A DNA stretch of 64,000 nucleotides from Compostimonas suwonensis (GTDB lineage: Bacteria > Actinomycetota > Actinomycetes > Actinomycetales > Microbacteriaceae), in contig NZ_PGFB01000002.1 in NCBI RefSeq assembly GCF_002797855.1, positions 434,001 through 498,000 on the forward strand, in the 5' to 3' direction. The first letter of the stretch is position 1. Every line of letters begins with the position of its first letter. The position numbers were made by a program, and so were the translations under genes. The notes below the pieces were generated by a model. The model worked only from the letters and a program-made list of their open reading frames with translations. It was not told the DNA's origin and did no database searches. Below are positions 18,506 to 26,683 of this stretch, in pieces.

Positions 18506-19126
18506 ATGACGAATGCGAGCGACCGCCTGGTCTGGATCGACTGCGAGATGACCGGACTCGACCTCGAGGTCGATGAGATCGTGGAGATCGCGGTCGTCAT
18601 CACCGACTTCGACTTGAACCCTGTCGACCCGGGTATGACCATCGTCGTCAAGCCCGACGACTCGGCGCTCGCGCACATGAACGACTTCGTCGTCAACATG
18701 CACACGACCTCCGGGCTCATCACCGAGATCCCCGACGGCGTGAGCGTCGCCGAGGCCGAGTACGAGGTTCTCGAGTACATCCGCAAGTTCGTCGGCACCG
18801 AGCAGCGCCCACCCCTGGCCGGCAACACGATCGGCACCGACAGGATGTTCATCGCCAAGTACATGCCGCGGCTCGACGCCCAGCTGCACTACCGCAATGT
18901 CGACGTCTCGTCGATCAAGGAGCTCGCCCGCCGCTGGTATCCGCGCGTCTACTTCCAGGCGCCCGAGAAGAACGGCGGGCACCGTGCGCTCGCCGACATC
19001 CGCGAGTCGATCCGCGAGCTCGCCTACTATCGCGAGGCGGTCTTCGTCGCCCTGCCCGGGCCGGCGAGCGATGAGGCTCAGGCCATCTCGGCAGACGTCG
19101 TGAACAGATTCACGCCGGGCGTGTAA
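18506..19126 (+). CDS. orn: Oligoribonuclease
   Basis: 3'-to-5' exonuclease that degrades 2-5 nt RNAs to mononucleotides, including pGpG, and is often essential. The 206-residue product carries the DEDDh residues: [11 protein letters not shown] (Asp, Glu), [10 protein letters not shown] (Asp) and the C-terminal [10 protein letters not shown] (His, Asp). A TAGACT hexamer ends six bases before the ATG, which implies a leaderless transcript. The tRNA-His gene follows 48 bp after the stop. Confidence 0.98.
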   Translation: MTNASDRLVWIDCEMTGLDLEVDEIVEIAVVITDFDLNPVDPGMTIVVKPDDSALAHMNDFVVNMHTTSGLITEIPDGVSVAEAEYEVLEYIRKFVGTEQRPPLAGNTIGTDRMFIAKYMPRLDAQLHYRNVDVSSIKELARRWYPRVYFQAPEKNGGHRALADIRESIRELAYYREAVFVALPGPASDEAQAISADVVNRFTPGV

Positions 19127-19174
19127 TAGAATTCTCTAGTTGCTCCGTGAGACTCACCGTCTCGGGGTGCGCAT

Positions 19175-19248
19175 GGTGGGTATAGCTCAGTTGGTAGAGC
19201 GCCTGGTTGTGGTCTAGGAGGTCGCGGGTTCGAGCCCCGTTACTCACC
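19175..19248 (+). tRNA. tRNA-His (anticodon GTG)
   Basis: A 74-nt cloverleaf counting the extra G-1 (19175) that pairs with C73. Acceptor GTGGGTA pairs with TACTCAC through one G-T wobble, D-arm GCTC/GAGC, anticodon loop TTGTGGT and T-arm GGTTCGAGCCCC are all in place. CCA is not fully encoded. It lies directly after orn, an order common in this family. Confidence 0.95.
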
Positions 19249-19300
19249 CCATGCAGTTCAGACGAACGCGGCATCGTTCTCGTGAGAGGCTGATGCTGTG

Positions 19301-19648
19301 ATGGAACTGGACGAAGACGCCTTCGAGAAGCTCGTGATCGATGAGCTCGACGAGCTTCCCGACGAGATGGTCGAGGGCCTCGACAACGTCGCCTTCGTCG
19401 TCGAAGATCGCCCGGAAGACGGATCCCTCGATCTCCTCGGGCTCTACGACGGCACAGCGCTCACCGAGCGGGAGCACTACGGCTTGGGCGACCTGCCCGA
19501 CCGCATCGTGCTCTACCGCGAGCCGTTGCTCGCCATCTGCGACACGATCGACGAGCTGGCCGACGAGATCCACGTGACGCTCGTGCACGAGATCGCCCAC
19601 TACTACGGAATCGACGACGACAAGCTGCACGAACTCGGCTGGGCCTGA
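19301..19648 (+). CDS. Zincin-like metallopeptidase
   Basis: A 115-residue protein of the PF06262 family. HEIAHYYGIDDDKLHELG has the HExxH zinc ligands plus a downstream acidic/His segment, and VVEDRPED and ERE are family features. It is small and cytoplasmic; the physiological substrate is unknown. A GTG three bases upstream (19298) is an alternative start; the ATG at 19301 is 12 bases after GAGAGG. Confidence 0.92.
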   Translation: MELDEDAFEKLVIDELDELPDEMVEGLDNVAFVVEDRPEDGSLDLLGLYDGTALTEREHYGLGDLPDRIVLYREPLLAICDTIDELADEIHVTLVHEIAHYYGIDDDKLHELGWA

Positions 19649-19691
19649 GTCGCAGCACGGCCTCCCCGGCCCGCCGGGTTAGCCTGTCGGT

Positions 19692-20939
19692 GTGACGACT
19701 ACCCGAGCCGGTCGCACGATCGGCATCATCATCGGCACCCTGGCGATCCTCGCCGTGGGCGTCTACGGTCCGGCGACGCTGCTCGGGCCGCTTCCGGCCG
19801 TCTCCGCGACGCCGATCACCCCGCCCGCCTCGCAGACGCAGCTCTCTCCCCCGGTCATGCCGGCCGAGGGCGCGAGCGCGGTGACGCTCACCGCGGGTGG
19901 CACGGATGCCGCGCCGCTCGCCGTCGCAGGCGTGCCCGACGCCGTGCCCATCGCATCCATCGCCAAGATCGTCACGGCGCTCGTGGTGCTCGACGCGAAA
20001 CCGGTCGAGCCCGGGCGCACGGGGCCCGCGATCACCATCACGAACGACGACTACCAGTCGTACATCGGCTACAGCGCAGACGACGCGCGGGCCGTGATCG
20101 TCTTCGCAGGCGAGGTCTGGACCGAGCGCGAGATGCTGCAGGCCATGCTCCTCGGCTCGAGCAACAACCACGCCGACTCGCTCGCCCGCTGGGCGTACGG
20201 CTCGGTCGACGGCTTCCTCGAGGCCGCGAACGCCTGGCTCACGAAGAACGGGCTCACCACGATCCATCTCGCGGACGCGACGGGCCTGTCGGAGCAGAGC
20301 GTCGGCACCGCGAGCGATCTGGCCCGGCTGGCGGCGTTGGCGATGGGCGACCCCACGATCGCCGAGATACTCGCGAACCCGACATCCGCTCTCGTGAACA
20401 ACCGCGGCGTCGAGAACACGACCGCCTACCTCGACGATCAGGGCATCACGGGCATCTCACGCAGTTACACGGATGCCGCGGGCGTCTGCTTCCTCTTCGC
20501 CGCGACGGTGCCCACCCAGACCGCCTCGCTGACGTTCTACGGCGCGTTCGTGCGCGAGCCGGACTACGACACCCTCACGAGCGATCTCGAGGCGCTGATG
20601 GCGAGTGCGACCGCGGGCATCTCGGATGTCGCGGTCGTCGAAGAGGGAACCCCCTACGTGACGTTCACGGCCTTGTGGGGCGACACGGCCTCCGGGGTCG
20701 CCTCGCTCTCGAAGGTCGAGCCCTCGTGGACCACGAAGGAGCTCACAGCCTCCGTCACCACCGAGGAGTTCAGCACGGGCGTCACCGGCCGCAAGGTGGG
20801 GCGGGTGAGCTTCGAGACCGGTGACGGCGAGTTCTCCGTGCCACTCGAGCTGGATCGCGCGATCCGCGATCCGGGACCGGGATGGCGTCTGCTGAACCCC
20901 ATCCCGGTGATCGGCGCGCTCATCGACTCGCAGCAGTAG
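19692..20939 (+). CDS. D-alanyl-D-alanine carboxypeptidase-like protein (S11), degraded third motif
   Basis: A 415-residue envelope protein with an N-terminal membrane anchor (about residues 9-33), a proline-rich spacer and a penicillin-binding fold. The SxxK motif is present as SIAK (Ser89, Lys92) and SxN as SSN (156-158). In the place of KTG the sequence reads SRS (256-258, within GISRSYTDAAG). DacA-type enzymes trim the terminal D-Ala of peptidoglycan, but loss of the Lys-Thr-Gly strand argues for weak or absent activity, or a changed role. A beta-rich C-terminal region follows. GTG start is six bases after TAGCCT. Confidence 0.85.
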   Translation: MTTTRAGRTIGIIIGTLAILAVGVYGPATLLGPLPAVSATPITPPASQTQLSPPVMPAEGASAVTLTAGGTDAAPLAVAGVPDAVPIASIAKIVTALVVLDAKPVEPGRTGPAITITNDDYQSYIGYSADDARAVIVFAGEVWTEREMLQAMLLGSSNNHADSLARWAYGSVDGFLEAANAWLTKNGLTTIHLADATGLSEQSVGTASDLARLAALAMGDPTIAEILANPTSALVNNRGVENTTAYLDDQGITGISRSYTDAAGVCFLFAATVPTQTASLTFYGAFVREPDYDTLTSDLEALMASATAGISDVAVVEEGTPYVTFTALWGDTASGVASLSKVEPSWTTKELTASVTTEEFSTGVTGRKVGRVSFETGDGEFSVPLELDRAIRDPGPGWRLLNPIPVIGALIDSQQ

Positions 20940-20968
20940 GCGCCTGCGCGAGTCGGGCGCCCCTGCGG

Positions 20969-21490
20969 TCAGGCCGCCGTCGTGTAGCGCGATGCGCCCG
21001 GTTCGGTGCGGGAACGCGATCCGGAACGTGTCGCAGCCCCGCCGTCCGCAGCTGCCGCGGTGGTGGTCGCAGTCGTGGTCGCGGGCGAGCCGACCCGACG
21101 GTGCTGGGACAGCTGGTCGACGACCGAGTTGTCGCGCAGCACGGCATCGCGTTCGACGATCGCACCGGCGCCGATCCGCACGTTCACGCCCACACGGGCG
21201 TGGCTGCCCACTCGGGCACCATGGCTCACGATCGCGTCGCGACCGATGTGCACATTGCTTCCGATGAACACGCGGTTGCCCACGATCGCGCCGCTGTCGA
21301 TCCAGCTTCCGGCGCCGATCCAGGCGTTCTCGCCCACCTGGGCGTCGCTCTCGACGTACGCCGTCGCGTCGACGAAGGTGCTGGCGTCGACCCGTGCGCT
21401 CGGGGAGACGAGTCCGCGGCCGTTCGAGTGCCGACGGTACTTCGTGACCTGGCCACGGCCGTCTTCGACTTCTTCTACCATTCTGCTCAT
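20969..21490 (-). CDS. Hexapeptide-repeat (left-handed beta-helix) protein
   Basis: A 173-residue protein with consecutive hexapeptide-type turns from about residue 27 to 125 (for example VSPSARVDASTFVDATAYV, then IGAGSWIDSGAIVG and NVHIGRDAIVSHGARVG), which fold as a left-handed beta-helix. The tail is a low-complexity Thr/Ala/Ser/Gly stretch. There is no acyltransferase loop or recognised catalytic pair, so it may be a structural or scaffolding member. The start at 21490 is set by GGAGG six bases upstream; an ATG 12 bases further up lacks a site. The stop is 27 bp from the convergent S11 gene. Confidence 0.8.
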   Translation of the reverse strand: MSRMVEEVEDGRGQVTKYRRHSNGRGLVSPSARVDASTFVDATAYVESDAQVGENAWIGAGSWIDSGAIVGNRVFIGSNVHIGRDAIVSHGARVGSHARVGVNVRIGAGAIVERDAVLRDNSVVDQLSQHRRVGSPATTTATTTAAAADGGAATRSGSRSRTEPGASRYTTAA

Positions 21491-21698
21491 TGATTCCTCC
21501 ATCCGGCGACGTCCCTTCTCGTCGGCGCCCGCTCGACGCGGGCAGACAGAACGTTCCGCCGCCAATGAGTGCAACAACCGGAGGGGCCGTCCGATTCCTT
21601 GGAGCTTGCTGAATCGCTTCGGCTTCGGCGGCGCAGCCGGCAACCCGTCCGTCGTGCCCGCGCCGTCCGGTCGGGGGCCGACCGCATCGGGGACTCCC

Positions 21699-21733
21699 GA
21701 GCAGTGACGGCGAGCAGTGACGGCGAGCAGTGA
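21699..21733. repeat. 13-bp tandem repeat, 2.7 copies
   Basis: GAGCAGTGACGGC is repeated head to tail at 21699-21711 and 21712-21724, and a partial third copy runs directly into the palindrome beginning at 21729. It lies in the 472-bp gap between the beta-helix gene and the GH106-like gene; the rest of that gap (21491-21698) shows no gene or clear element. Confidence 0.8.
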
Positions 21734-21769
21734 ACGTCGTTCACTGAGAAGTAGTGAACAACGTTCAAT
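21729..21769. promoter_or_regulatory. Paired palindromic operator sites
   Basis: AGTGAACGTCGTTCACT (21729-21745) is a perfect 8-1-8 palindrome, and TGAACAACGTTCA (21755-21767) is a second site of the same GAAC-N3-GTTC plan, 24 bp away centre to centre. The size, symmetry and AT-richer setting fit a dimeric TetR-like repressor binding twice. No TetR gene is in the window. Confidence 0.6.
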
Positions 21770-21778
21770 TATTTATGC

Positions 21779-21808
21779 TTGCGCTCAGCCGCTGAAACGA
21801 TTCATACT
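21779..21808 (+). promoter_or_regulatory. LacI-type operator within the GH106-like promoter
   Basis: TGAAACGATTCA (21793-21804) differs by one base from the symmetrical TGAAACGTTTCA box bound by many actinobacterial LacI-family sugar repressors. It lies between TTGCGC (-35-like, 21779-21784) and CATACT (-10-like, 21803-21808) with 18 bp spacing. A repressor on it would block this promoter. The leader to the ATG at 21963 would be about 150 nt. Confidence 0.65.
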
Positions 21809-21962
21809 GGGCCTCAAGCAAACGCACAGTATCTCGTGCGCTCATCAGCGGCAGAGTCGCCCGCTCGACTGACGCACCGGGATACTGCTCAAGCGCGCCG
21901 CGACGGGAGACCGATCGGGCGCGCACAACGCGTGCAATGTTGCGCGCGAGAAGGCGAACGGC

Positions 21963-24900
21963 ATGCATTGTGGAAAACTCCTGCGATACGGCGCCGGAAC
22001 GGCGATCGCAACCCTCGTCCTGTCGGCTCAGGTTGCGGTGGCGAGCCCCCTCGCATCGGTTCAGAGCTCCGATGTCGACGACAACGGCTCCTCCCATGTG
22101 ACCTCGCTGAGTCTCGAGACGCCGCTGACCGAGAACAAGCCGGAGGTGCGCTGGTGGCTGGCGATGGGCGGACACACCGACGAGACGATCACGGAGTCGG
22201 TGCAGCAGATCGCGGACTCCGGATTCGGCGGCATCGAGTTCGCGATGCTCGACGCACCGGGCGTCGACGCCTCGAAGTTCTCGTACGGATCGGAGGAGTG
22301 GCTCCACGACGTCAAGCTCATCCTCTCGGAGACGACGAAGCGCGGCCTGGGCGCGAGCTTCACCAGCGGAACCCACTGGGGCACCGCCAACATCCCCGGG
22401 CTCGACCCCAACAGCCAGGGCGCGAGCCAGGAGCTCGGCAGCGCCCGCCAGTACGTGGCCAGCGGAACGACCCTGGCGACGGTGCCGAAGCCGACAGCAC
22501 GCCAAGGGCTGAACCAGGAGTTTCTGAGCGCCGTCGCCTACAAGCTGGCGGGTGATCGTCTGCAGAACCCCAGCATCTACGACCCGCAGGAGCTCGACCC
22601 GGCGTCGGCGATCGATCTCACCGAGGACGCCCGAGACGGCGCGCTCGACTTCACGGCGACCGACGGCGACTACATGGTGTTCACCTTCTGGCAGCGAGGC
22701 GCGGCGCAGGCCTCGACCCCTGCCGTCGACACGTCCTACGCGATCAACTACTTCGATCGGAGCGGGTTCGAGGCGCTCAAGACCTACTGGGAGAGCTACT
22801 ACTTCGCCGATGAGGAGCTCGTCGAGAAGATCAAGGAGAACGGGCACGTCCAGCTGTTCATGGACTCCCTGGAGATCTCCGCGGCCGACGGGCTCTTCTG
22901 GAGCGACGACATGAAGCGCACGTTCTCGGACTTGAAGGGATACGACATCACCCCGTATCTTCCGGTCTTCCTCGGAACGCCGAGCCTCTGGGAGGTCGGA
23001 GCGCCGACCACGGGAGTCATGGACTTCGCGGGCGAGGACGGGGCGGATCTGAGGGACAAGGTCCTGGCGGATCTCCGTGACGTGCAGACGCAGATGTACA
23101 TGCAGAACCTCATGGAACCGCTGAAGGAGTGGGTCAACGAGACCTACGACATGAAGCTCCGTGCACAGATCTCGTACGGCAAGAACCTCGAGCTGACCAT
23201 GCCGAGCACGGTCGTCGACTACCCCGAGACCGAGACCCGCAACCAGCGCGACCAGACCGACATCTACCGCATCTGGGCGGGCGGAGCGCACCTCGAGAAC
23301 AAGGTGCTCTCCAGCGAGACCGCGGCCCACGGCGGCATGAACTACGGCTACTCCCTCCAGGAGTTCCTGCAGCAGAACTACACCCAGTACGCGGGCGGGG
23401 TGAGCCGGGTGATCTGGCACGGCTACTCCTCCGACTGGGGGCCGAAGGGAAGCGTGCAGTGGCCGGGCTACGAGGCGGGCATGGGCGACATCTGCTGCCG
23501 CTGGGGCGACCGCAACCCGTCTGCCCAGGACTACAACGAGTACAACGATCACCTCGGCCGTGTGCAGACGGTGCTGCGCGCCGGTGTTCCTCAGGTCGAT
23601 CTCGCCGTCCTCTACAGCGATTACGCCTACGACCTGCCCTACTCCTCGGCCACCCCGCGAGAGACGCTCGACGATCTCAAGCAGCAGAAGCACGAGGGAT
23701 GGCAGTGGAAGGACCTGACGCTGCAGGATGCCGGGTACACCTACGATTACTTCGCACCACAGTTCCTCGACGAGGGGTATGCCCCCTATGACAGCGAGAC
23801 CGGGCTGCTGGCATCCGACGGCCCAGCGTACCGTGCGCTTCTGCTCAACCAGGACTGGATCCCGTTCAGCAGCGCCGAGCGCGTGCTCGAGATGGCCCGA
23901 GCCGGCCTCAAGGTCGTCATCGTCGACGGTGCGTTGACGAGGACGCGCTGGAACGACGGAAAGGACGAGGCTCTCGCCGAGCTGCGCGAGCAGCTCCTCG
24001 GCCTCGACAACGTCGTCTCCGTCGCGACGGAGGCCGAGGCCGCCGACGCGCTGCGATCGCTCGATGTCACACCACGTGTGAGCTACGGCACACCCGACAA
24101 GGAGCTCCTGAGCGTCGTTCGCAAGGACTCCGATGCCAGTTACCTCTACCTCTACAACTACTACAACGTCGTTCGAGGATGGGACGAGGGCTACGAGAAC
24201 TTCGACAAGGCCGCGAGCTGGGATGACGAGGTGCTGACGAACGACGTCGAGATCGAGGGAATGGTCAAGCCGTACATCCTCGACACCTGGACGGGCAAGA
24301 CCACCGAGGTCTCCGACTACAGCTACCGCGACGGGAAGACCATCGTGCCCGTCGAGATCCCCGACGGCGACGTGCGCGTCTACATCTTCAAGCCGATCGA
24401 CGAGGAGAGCCTGCACGTATCCGCCAGCCCGGGCACGTCGACCTTCCTCGCAGACGGCACCGTGACGGCGCGCGGCACGAGCAGCGGCACCTTCGACGTG
24501 ACGCTGAGCGACGGCACGACACAGAGCGTCGACATCTCGGTGCCCGAGAAGCGCTCACTGACCGGATGGGATCTCGACCTCGAGTCCTGGGGTCCGGGAG
24601 AGCTCTCGGACGCTCGGTCGGAGACGACCGAGTTCGGCAACCACGTCGAAGAGTACACCGTCCGGACGAAGAAGACTCACGTCCCCGTCCGGCTGGACGA
24701 GCTCACGACCTGGGACAACCTCGAGGTCGTCACCGAGCCCGTGCAGGTCGACGGCGAGATGGTCGCGCTGGAATCCTCGTCCCCGGATACCGAGAAACCG
24801 GCCAGGATCAGCATCCCGCTGCGGAATGTCTCCGCCGTCGATCAACCCGTCACCATCACGATCTCCGACAAGGACTTCTGGGATGCGGAGGATCAGGAGA

Positions 24901-26261
24901 TCACGCTGCCGCCCGGATTCGCGGACGACGTCGTTCTCGAGCTTCACCCCACGGGCGGATCCGGCTGGTCGACCGTCGGTGTCACGGTCAACGACTCCAG
25001 CGGTGTGGTGGCCACGAAGGACTTCGATCTCGTCTCCGGTGGAGTGTTCGTCTCCGATCTGGACTACACCGCGGTGACGAACGGATGGGGTCCGGTGGAA
25101 CGCGACCGCTCCAACAACGAGGACGGCGTCGACGGCCGCACGATGGGCATCGTGGGGCGCGCCTACTCCAAGGGCATCGGAACCCACGCGAACTCCGAGG
25201 TCGCTGTGGACGTGCCCGAGGGATGCACGACATTCGTCTCCGACTACGGCATCGACGACGAGGTGAATCGCCCGGGAGGCGGCGCGAGCGTGGTGTTCAG
25301 CCTGCGCAACGGCGACTCCCAGCTGTGGAGCAGCCCCCGAGTCACGGTCACCAGCGGCATTGCGCGAGTCGAACAGGATGTGACCGGGGTCGATCGGCTC
25401 AGGATGATCGTGGGCGACGGCGGCAACGGCAACGGCGAGGACCACGGCGACTGGGGCGGAGCGCACTTCGTCTGCGATCCGGCCGTGTCGGGTGACCTCG
25501 GCGACCTCGCCGCGCCCGCCGCTCTCGTCGCGTCCACGACTCCCACGACGCCAGCTGACGAAAGCGGCAGCACGGGCGAGTCGATGCGAGTCGCGGCTGC
25601 CCAGGTCGGGACCGCCAACGGACGCGACGTGTCGGGTATCGGCACCTACCAGACGACATTCGACTGGAGCACCGACACGGCCAGCGGCGTGTATCTGGAT
25701 CTGGGTGATCTCGTGGAGTCCGCGACCGTCTACGTGAACGGAGCCAAGACCGACGACGTGAACCTCGTCGACCCGGTCGTGGACGTCCCGAACGCCCTCC
25801 TCGTCGACGGGCAGAACAGCCTGAAGATCGTGGTGACGAGCACTCTCACCAACGCGCTCCTGGGGCTCGGATACCGGAGCGAAGGCGATTTCACCCTCGA
25901 TCACCAGTTCACACGCTTCGCCAACGGGCTCGCCCAGGCGGTGCTGACGCCGTATCAGGATGTCGAGCTCGAAGCGACGGATCCGGGGACCGACCCGGGA
26001 ACGGACCCGGGAACGGACCCGGGAACGGACCCGGGAACCGACCCGGGAACGGATCCTGGAAGCGACCCGGGGACCGACCCCGGAAGCGATCCGGGAACCC
26101 CTCCGGGTCAGGCCGACGGTCCGGATGCCGGTGGCTTGGCGTTCTCGGGCACGGAGGCGATCTGGGCGCTCCTCGCCGCTGCCGCATTGCTCGCAGCGGG
26201 TGGTGGGTTCGTCGGGATCCGGAGGCTGCGCGAACGTGCCGAGACGAAGGGCCGCTCCTGA
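21963..26261 (+). CDS. Surface-anchored glycoside hydrolase, GH106-like
   Basis: A 1432-residue secreted enzyme. Signal peptide about 1-27. The N-terminal catalytic part (about 50-800) opens PEVRWWLAMGGHTDE and QIADSGFGGIEFAMLD, typical of GH106 (alpha-L-rhamnosidase-like, PF17132). A region of beta-domains follows, then an NPCBM-type carbohydrate-binding domain (about 1027-1177), a galactose-binding-like domain (about 1209-1329), a PGTD repeat linker and LAFSG, a hydrophobic helix and Arg-rich tail, i.e. a sortase-like signal. It likely removes rhamnose-type sugars from plant or microbial polysaccharide. A LacI-type box lies upstream. Exact substrate and catalytic residues cannot be fixed here. 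Confidence 0.85.
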   Translation: MHCGKLLRYGAGTAIATLVLSAQVAVASPLASVQSSDVDDNGSSHVTSLSLETPLTENKPEVRWWLAMGGHTDETITESVQQIADSGFGGIEFAMLDAPGVDASKFSYGSEEWLHDVKLILSETTKRGLGASFTSGTHWGTANIPGLDPNSQGASQELGSARQYVASGTTLATVPKPTARQGLNQEFLSAVAYKLAGDRLQNPSIYDPQELDPASAIDLTEDARDGALDFTATDGDYMVFTFWQRGAAQASTPAVDTSYAINYFDRSGFEALKTYWESYYFADEELVEKIKENGHVQLFMDSLEISAADGLFWSDDMKRTFSDLKGYDITPYLPVFLGTPSLWEVGAPTTGVMDFAGEDGADLRDKVLADLRDVQTQMYMQNLMEPLKEWVNETYDMKLRAQISYGKNLELTMPSTVVDYPETETRNQRDQTDIYRIWAGGAHLENKVLSSETAAHGGMNYGYSLQEFLQQNYTQYAGGVSRVIWHGYSSDWGPKGSVQWPGYEAGMGDICCRWGDRNPSAQDYNEYNDHLGRVQTVLRAGVPQVDLAVLYSDYAYDLPYSSATPRETLDDLKQQKHEGWQWKDLTLQDAGYTYDYFAPQFLDEGYAPYDSETGLLASDGPAYRALLLNQDWIPFSSAERVLEMARAGLKVVIVDGALTRTRWNDGKDEALAELREQLLGLDNVVSVATEAEAADALRSLDVTPRVSYGTPDKELLSVVRKDSDASYLYLYNYYNVVRGWDEGYENFDKAASWDDEVLTNDVEIEGMVKPYILDTWTGKTTEVSDYSYRDGKTIVPVEIPDGDVRVYIFKPIDEESLHVSASPGTSTFLADGTVTARGTSSGTFDVTLSDGTTQSVDISVPEKRSLTGWDLDLESWGPGELSDARSETTEFGNHVEEYTVRTKKTHVPVRLDELTTWDNLEVVTEPVQVDGEMVALESSSPDTEKPARISIPLRNVSAVDQPVTITISDKDFWDAEDQEITLPPGFADDVVLELHPTGGSGWSTVGVTVNDSSGVVATKDFDLVSGGVFVSDLDYTAVTNGWGPVERDRSNNEDGVDGRTMGIVGRAYSKGIGTHANSEVAVDVPEGCTTFVSDYGIDDEVNRPGGGASVVFSLRNGDSQLWSSPRVTVTSGIARVEQDVTGVDRLRMIVGDGGNGNGEDHGDWGGAHFVCDPAVSGDLGDLAAPAALVASTTPTTPADESGSTGESMRVAAAQVGTANGRDVSGIGTYQTTFDWSTDTASGVYLDLGDLVESATVYVNGAKTDDVNLVDPVVDVPNALLVDGQNSLKIVVTSTLTNALLGLGYRSEGDFTLDHQFTRFANGLAQAVLTPYQDVELEATDPGTDPGTDPGTDPGTDPGTDPGTDPGSDPGTDPGSDPGTPPGQADGPDAGGLAFSGTEAIWALLAAAALLAAGGGFVGIRRLRERAETKGRS
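25978..26105 (+). repeat. PGTD/PGSD coding repeat
   Basis: About ten 12-bp units of GACCCGGGAACG type encode a (D-P-G-T/S)n linker (residues about 1339-1380) just before the C-terminal anchor of the GH106-like enzyme. The near-identical DNA units at the 5' end and more varied ones at the 3' end indicate recent slippage. The linker probably spans the cell wall. Confidence 0.9.
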
Positions 26262-26324
26262 CCCCGCCGGCGGATACCGTCGCGTTCCGTTCCGGGGCGA
26301 ACCGACGGCGGCCGACCACAGGAT

Positions 26325-26350
26325 CGAATAGAAGAACCGAATAGGAGAAC
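26325..26350. repeat. 13-bp direct repeat before the terminator
   Basis: CGAATAGAAGAAC (26325-26337) is followed at once by CGAATAGGAGAAC (26338-26350), one base different. It sits just before the terminator stem at 26356. No function is apparent. Confidence 0.8.
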
Positions 26351-26355
26351 GGGAG

Positions 26356-26395
26356 TGCGCCCGGCTGGATGAACCAGCCGGGCGCATCTCTTTCT
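26356..26395 (+). terminator. Rho-independent terminator of the GH106-like gene
   Basis: A 13-bp perfect stem (TGCGCCCGGCTGG, 26356-26368; CCAGCCGGGCGCA, 26374-26386) with loop ATGAA is followed by TCTCTTTCT. It is the most canonical intrinsic terminator in the window and separates the hydrolase from the erm leader. Confidence 0.9.
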
Positions 26396-26541
26396 CCAGC
26401 CCGAGCGAACGATCTCCGGGAACGCCTCGGGTTGATGAGAGGTGTCTACGAACCGCATCGTATGCGGCGCACGACGCGACATCGAGAACGGTCACACGAA
26501 CGATCCCGTCGGCTGCTGAGCTTTCCTGTTACCGTGGAGGC

Positions 26542-26580
26542 ATGGGAATGCAGGTCTACATGAGGATTCGCCGCTCGTAG
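26542..26580 (+). CDS. Erm leader peptide
   Basis: A 12-codon frame, MGMQVYMRIRRS, or 10 codons from the second ATG at 26548, which has GGAGG seven bases upstream. MRIRR fits the Arg-x-Arg/Lys (+x+) motif at which macrolide-bound ribosomes stall, as known for ErmD-type leaders with MRLR. It ends 103 bases before the erm start and its last codons form one arm of a hairpin. Drug-induced stalling should open this hairpin and free erm translation. The family logic is established; its action here is inferred. Confidence 0.75.
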   Translation: MGMQVYMRIRRS

Positions 26581-26593
26581 CGGCGGACTCCTC
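26562..26593 (+). promoter_or_regulatory. erm attenuator hairpin
   Basis: CGCCGCT (26569-26575) pairs with AGCGGCG (26579-26585) across a CGT triloop, extended by GAGGA (26562-26566) with TCCTC (26589-26593). A second pairing, ACTCCGC (26609-26615) with GCGGAGT (26671-26677), would mask the GGAG ribosome site of erm. A ribosome stalled on the MRIRR codons would disrupt the first stem. Confidence 0.65.
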
Positions 26594-26683
26594 GTCTCAC
26601 ACACCCCGACTCCGCCGCGCATCGGTCCATCCGCCGCGCTGCTTCGTGCTGCCCGGCTCCGACACCTTCCGCGGAGTACAGCC

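Noticed and set aside
21765-21968. Short minus-strand frame ending QYESFQRLSASINN
   Set aside because: It overlaps the operator region and the GH106-like start, has no ribosome site and shows no recognisable domain. A broken regulator remnant is possible but not supported.
25978-26105. CRISPR-like array
   Set aside because: The 12-bp units are contiguous, in frame and encode PGTD; there are no spacers or cas genes.
26481-26541. WhiB7-type promoter for the erm leader
   Set aside because: No AT-rich patch beside a TTGAC-like -35 could be seen at the correct spacing.
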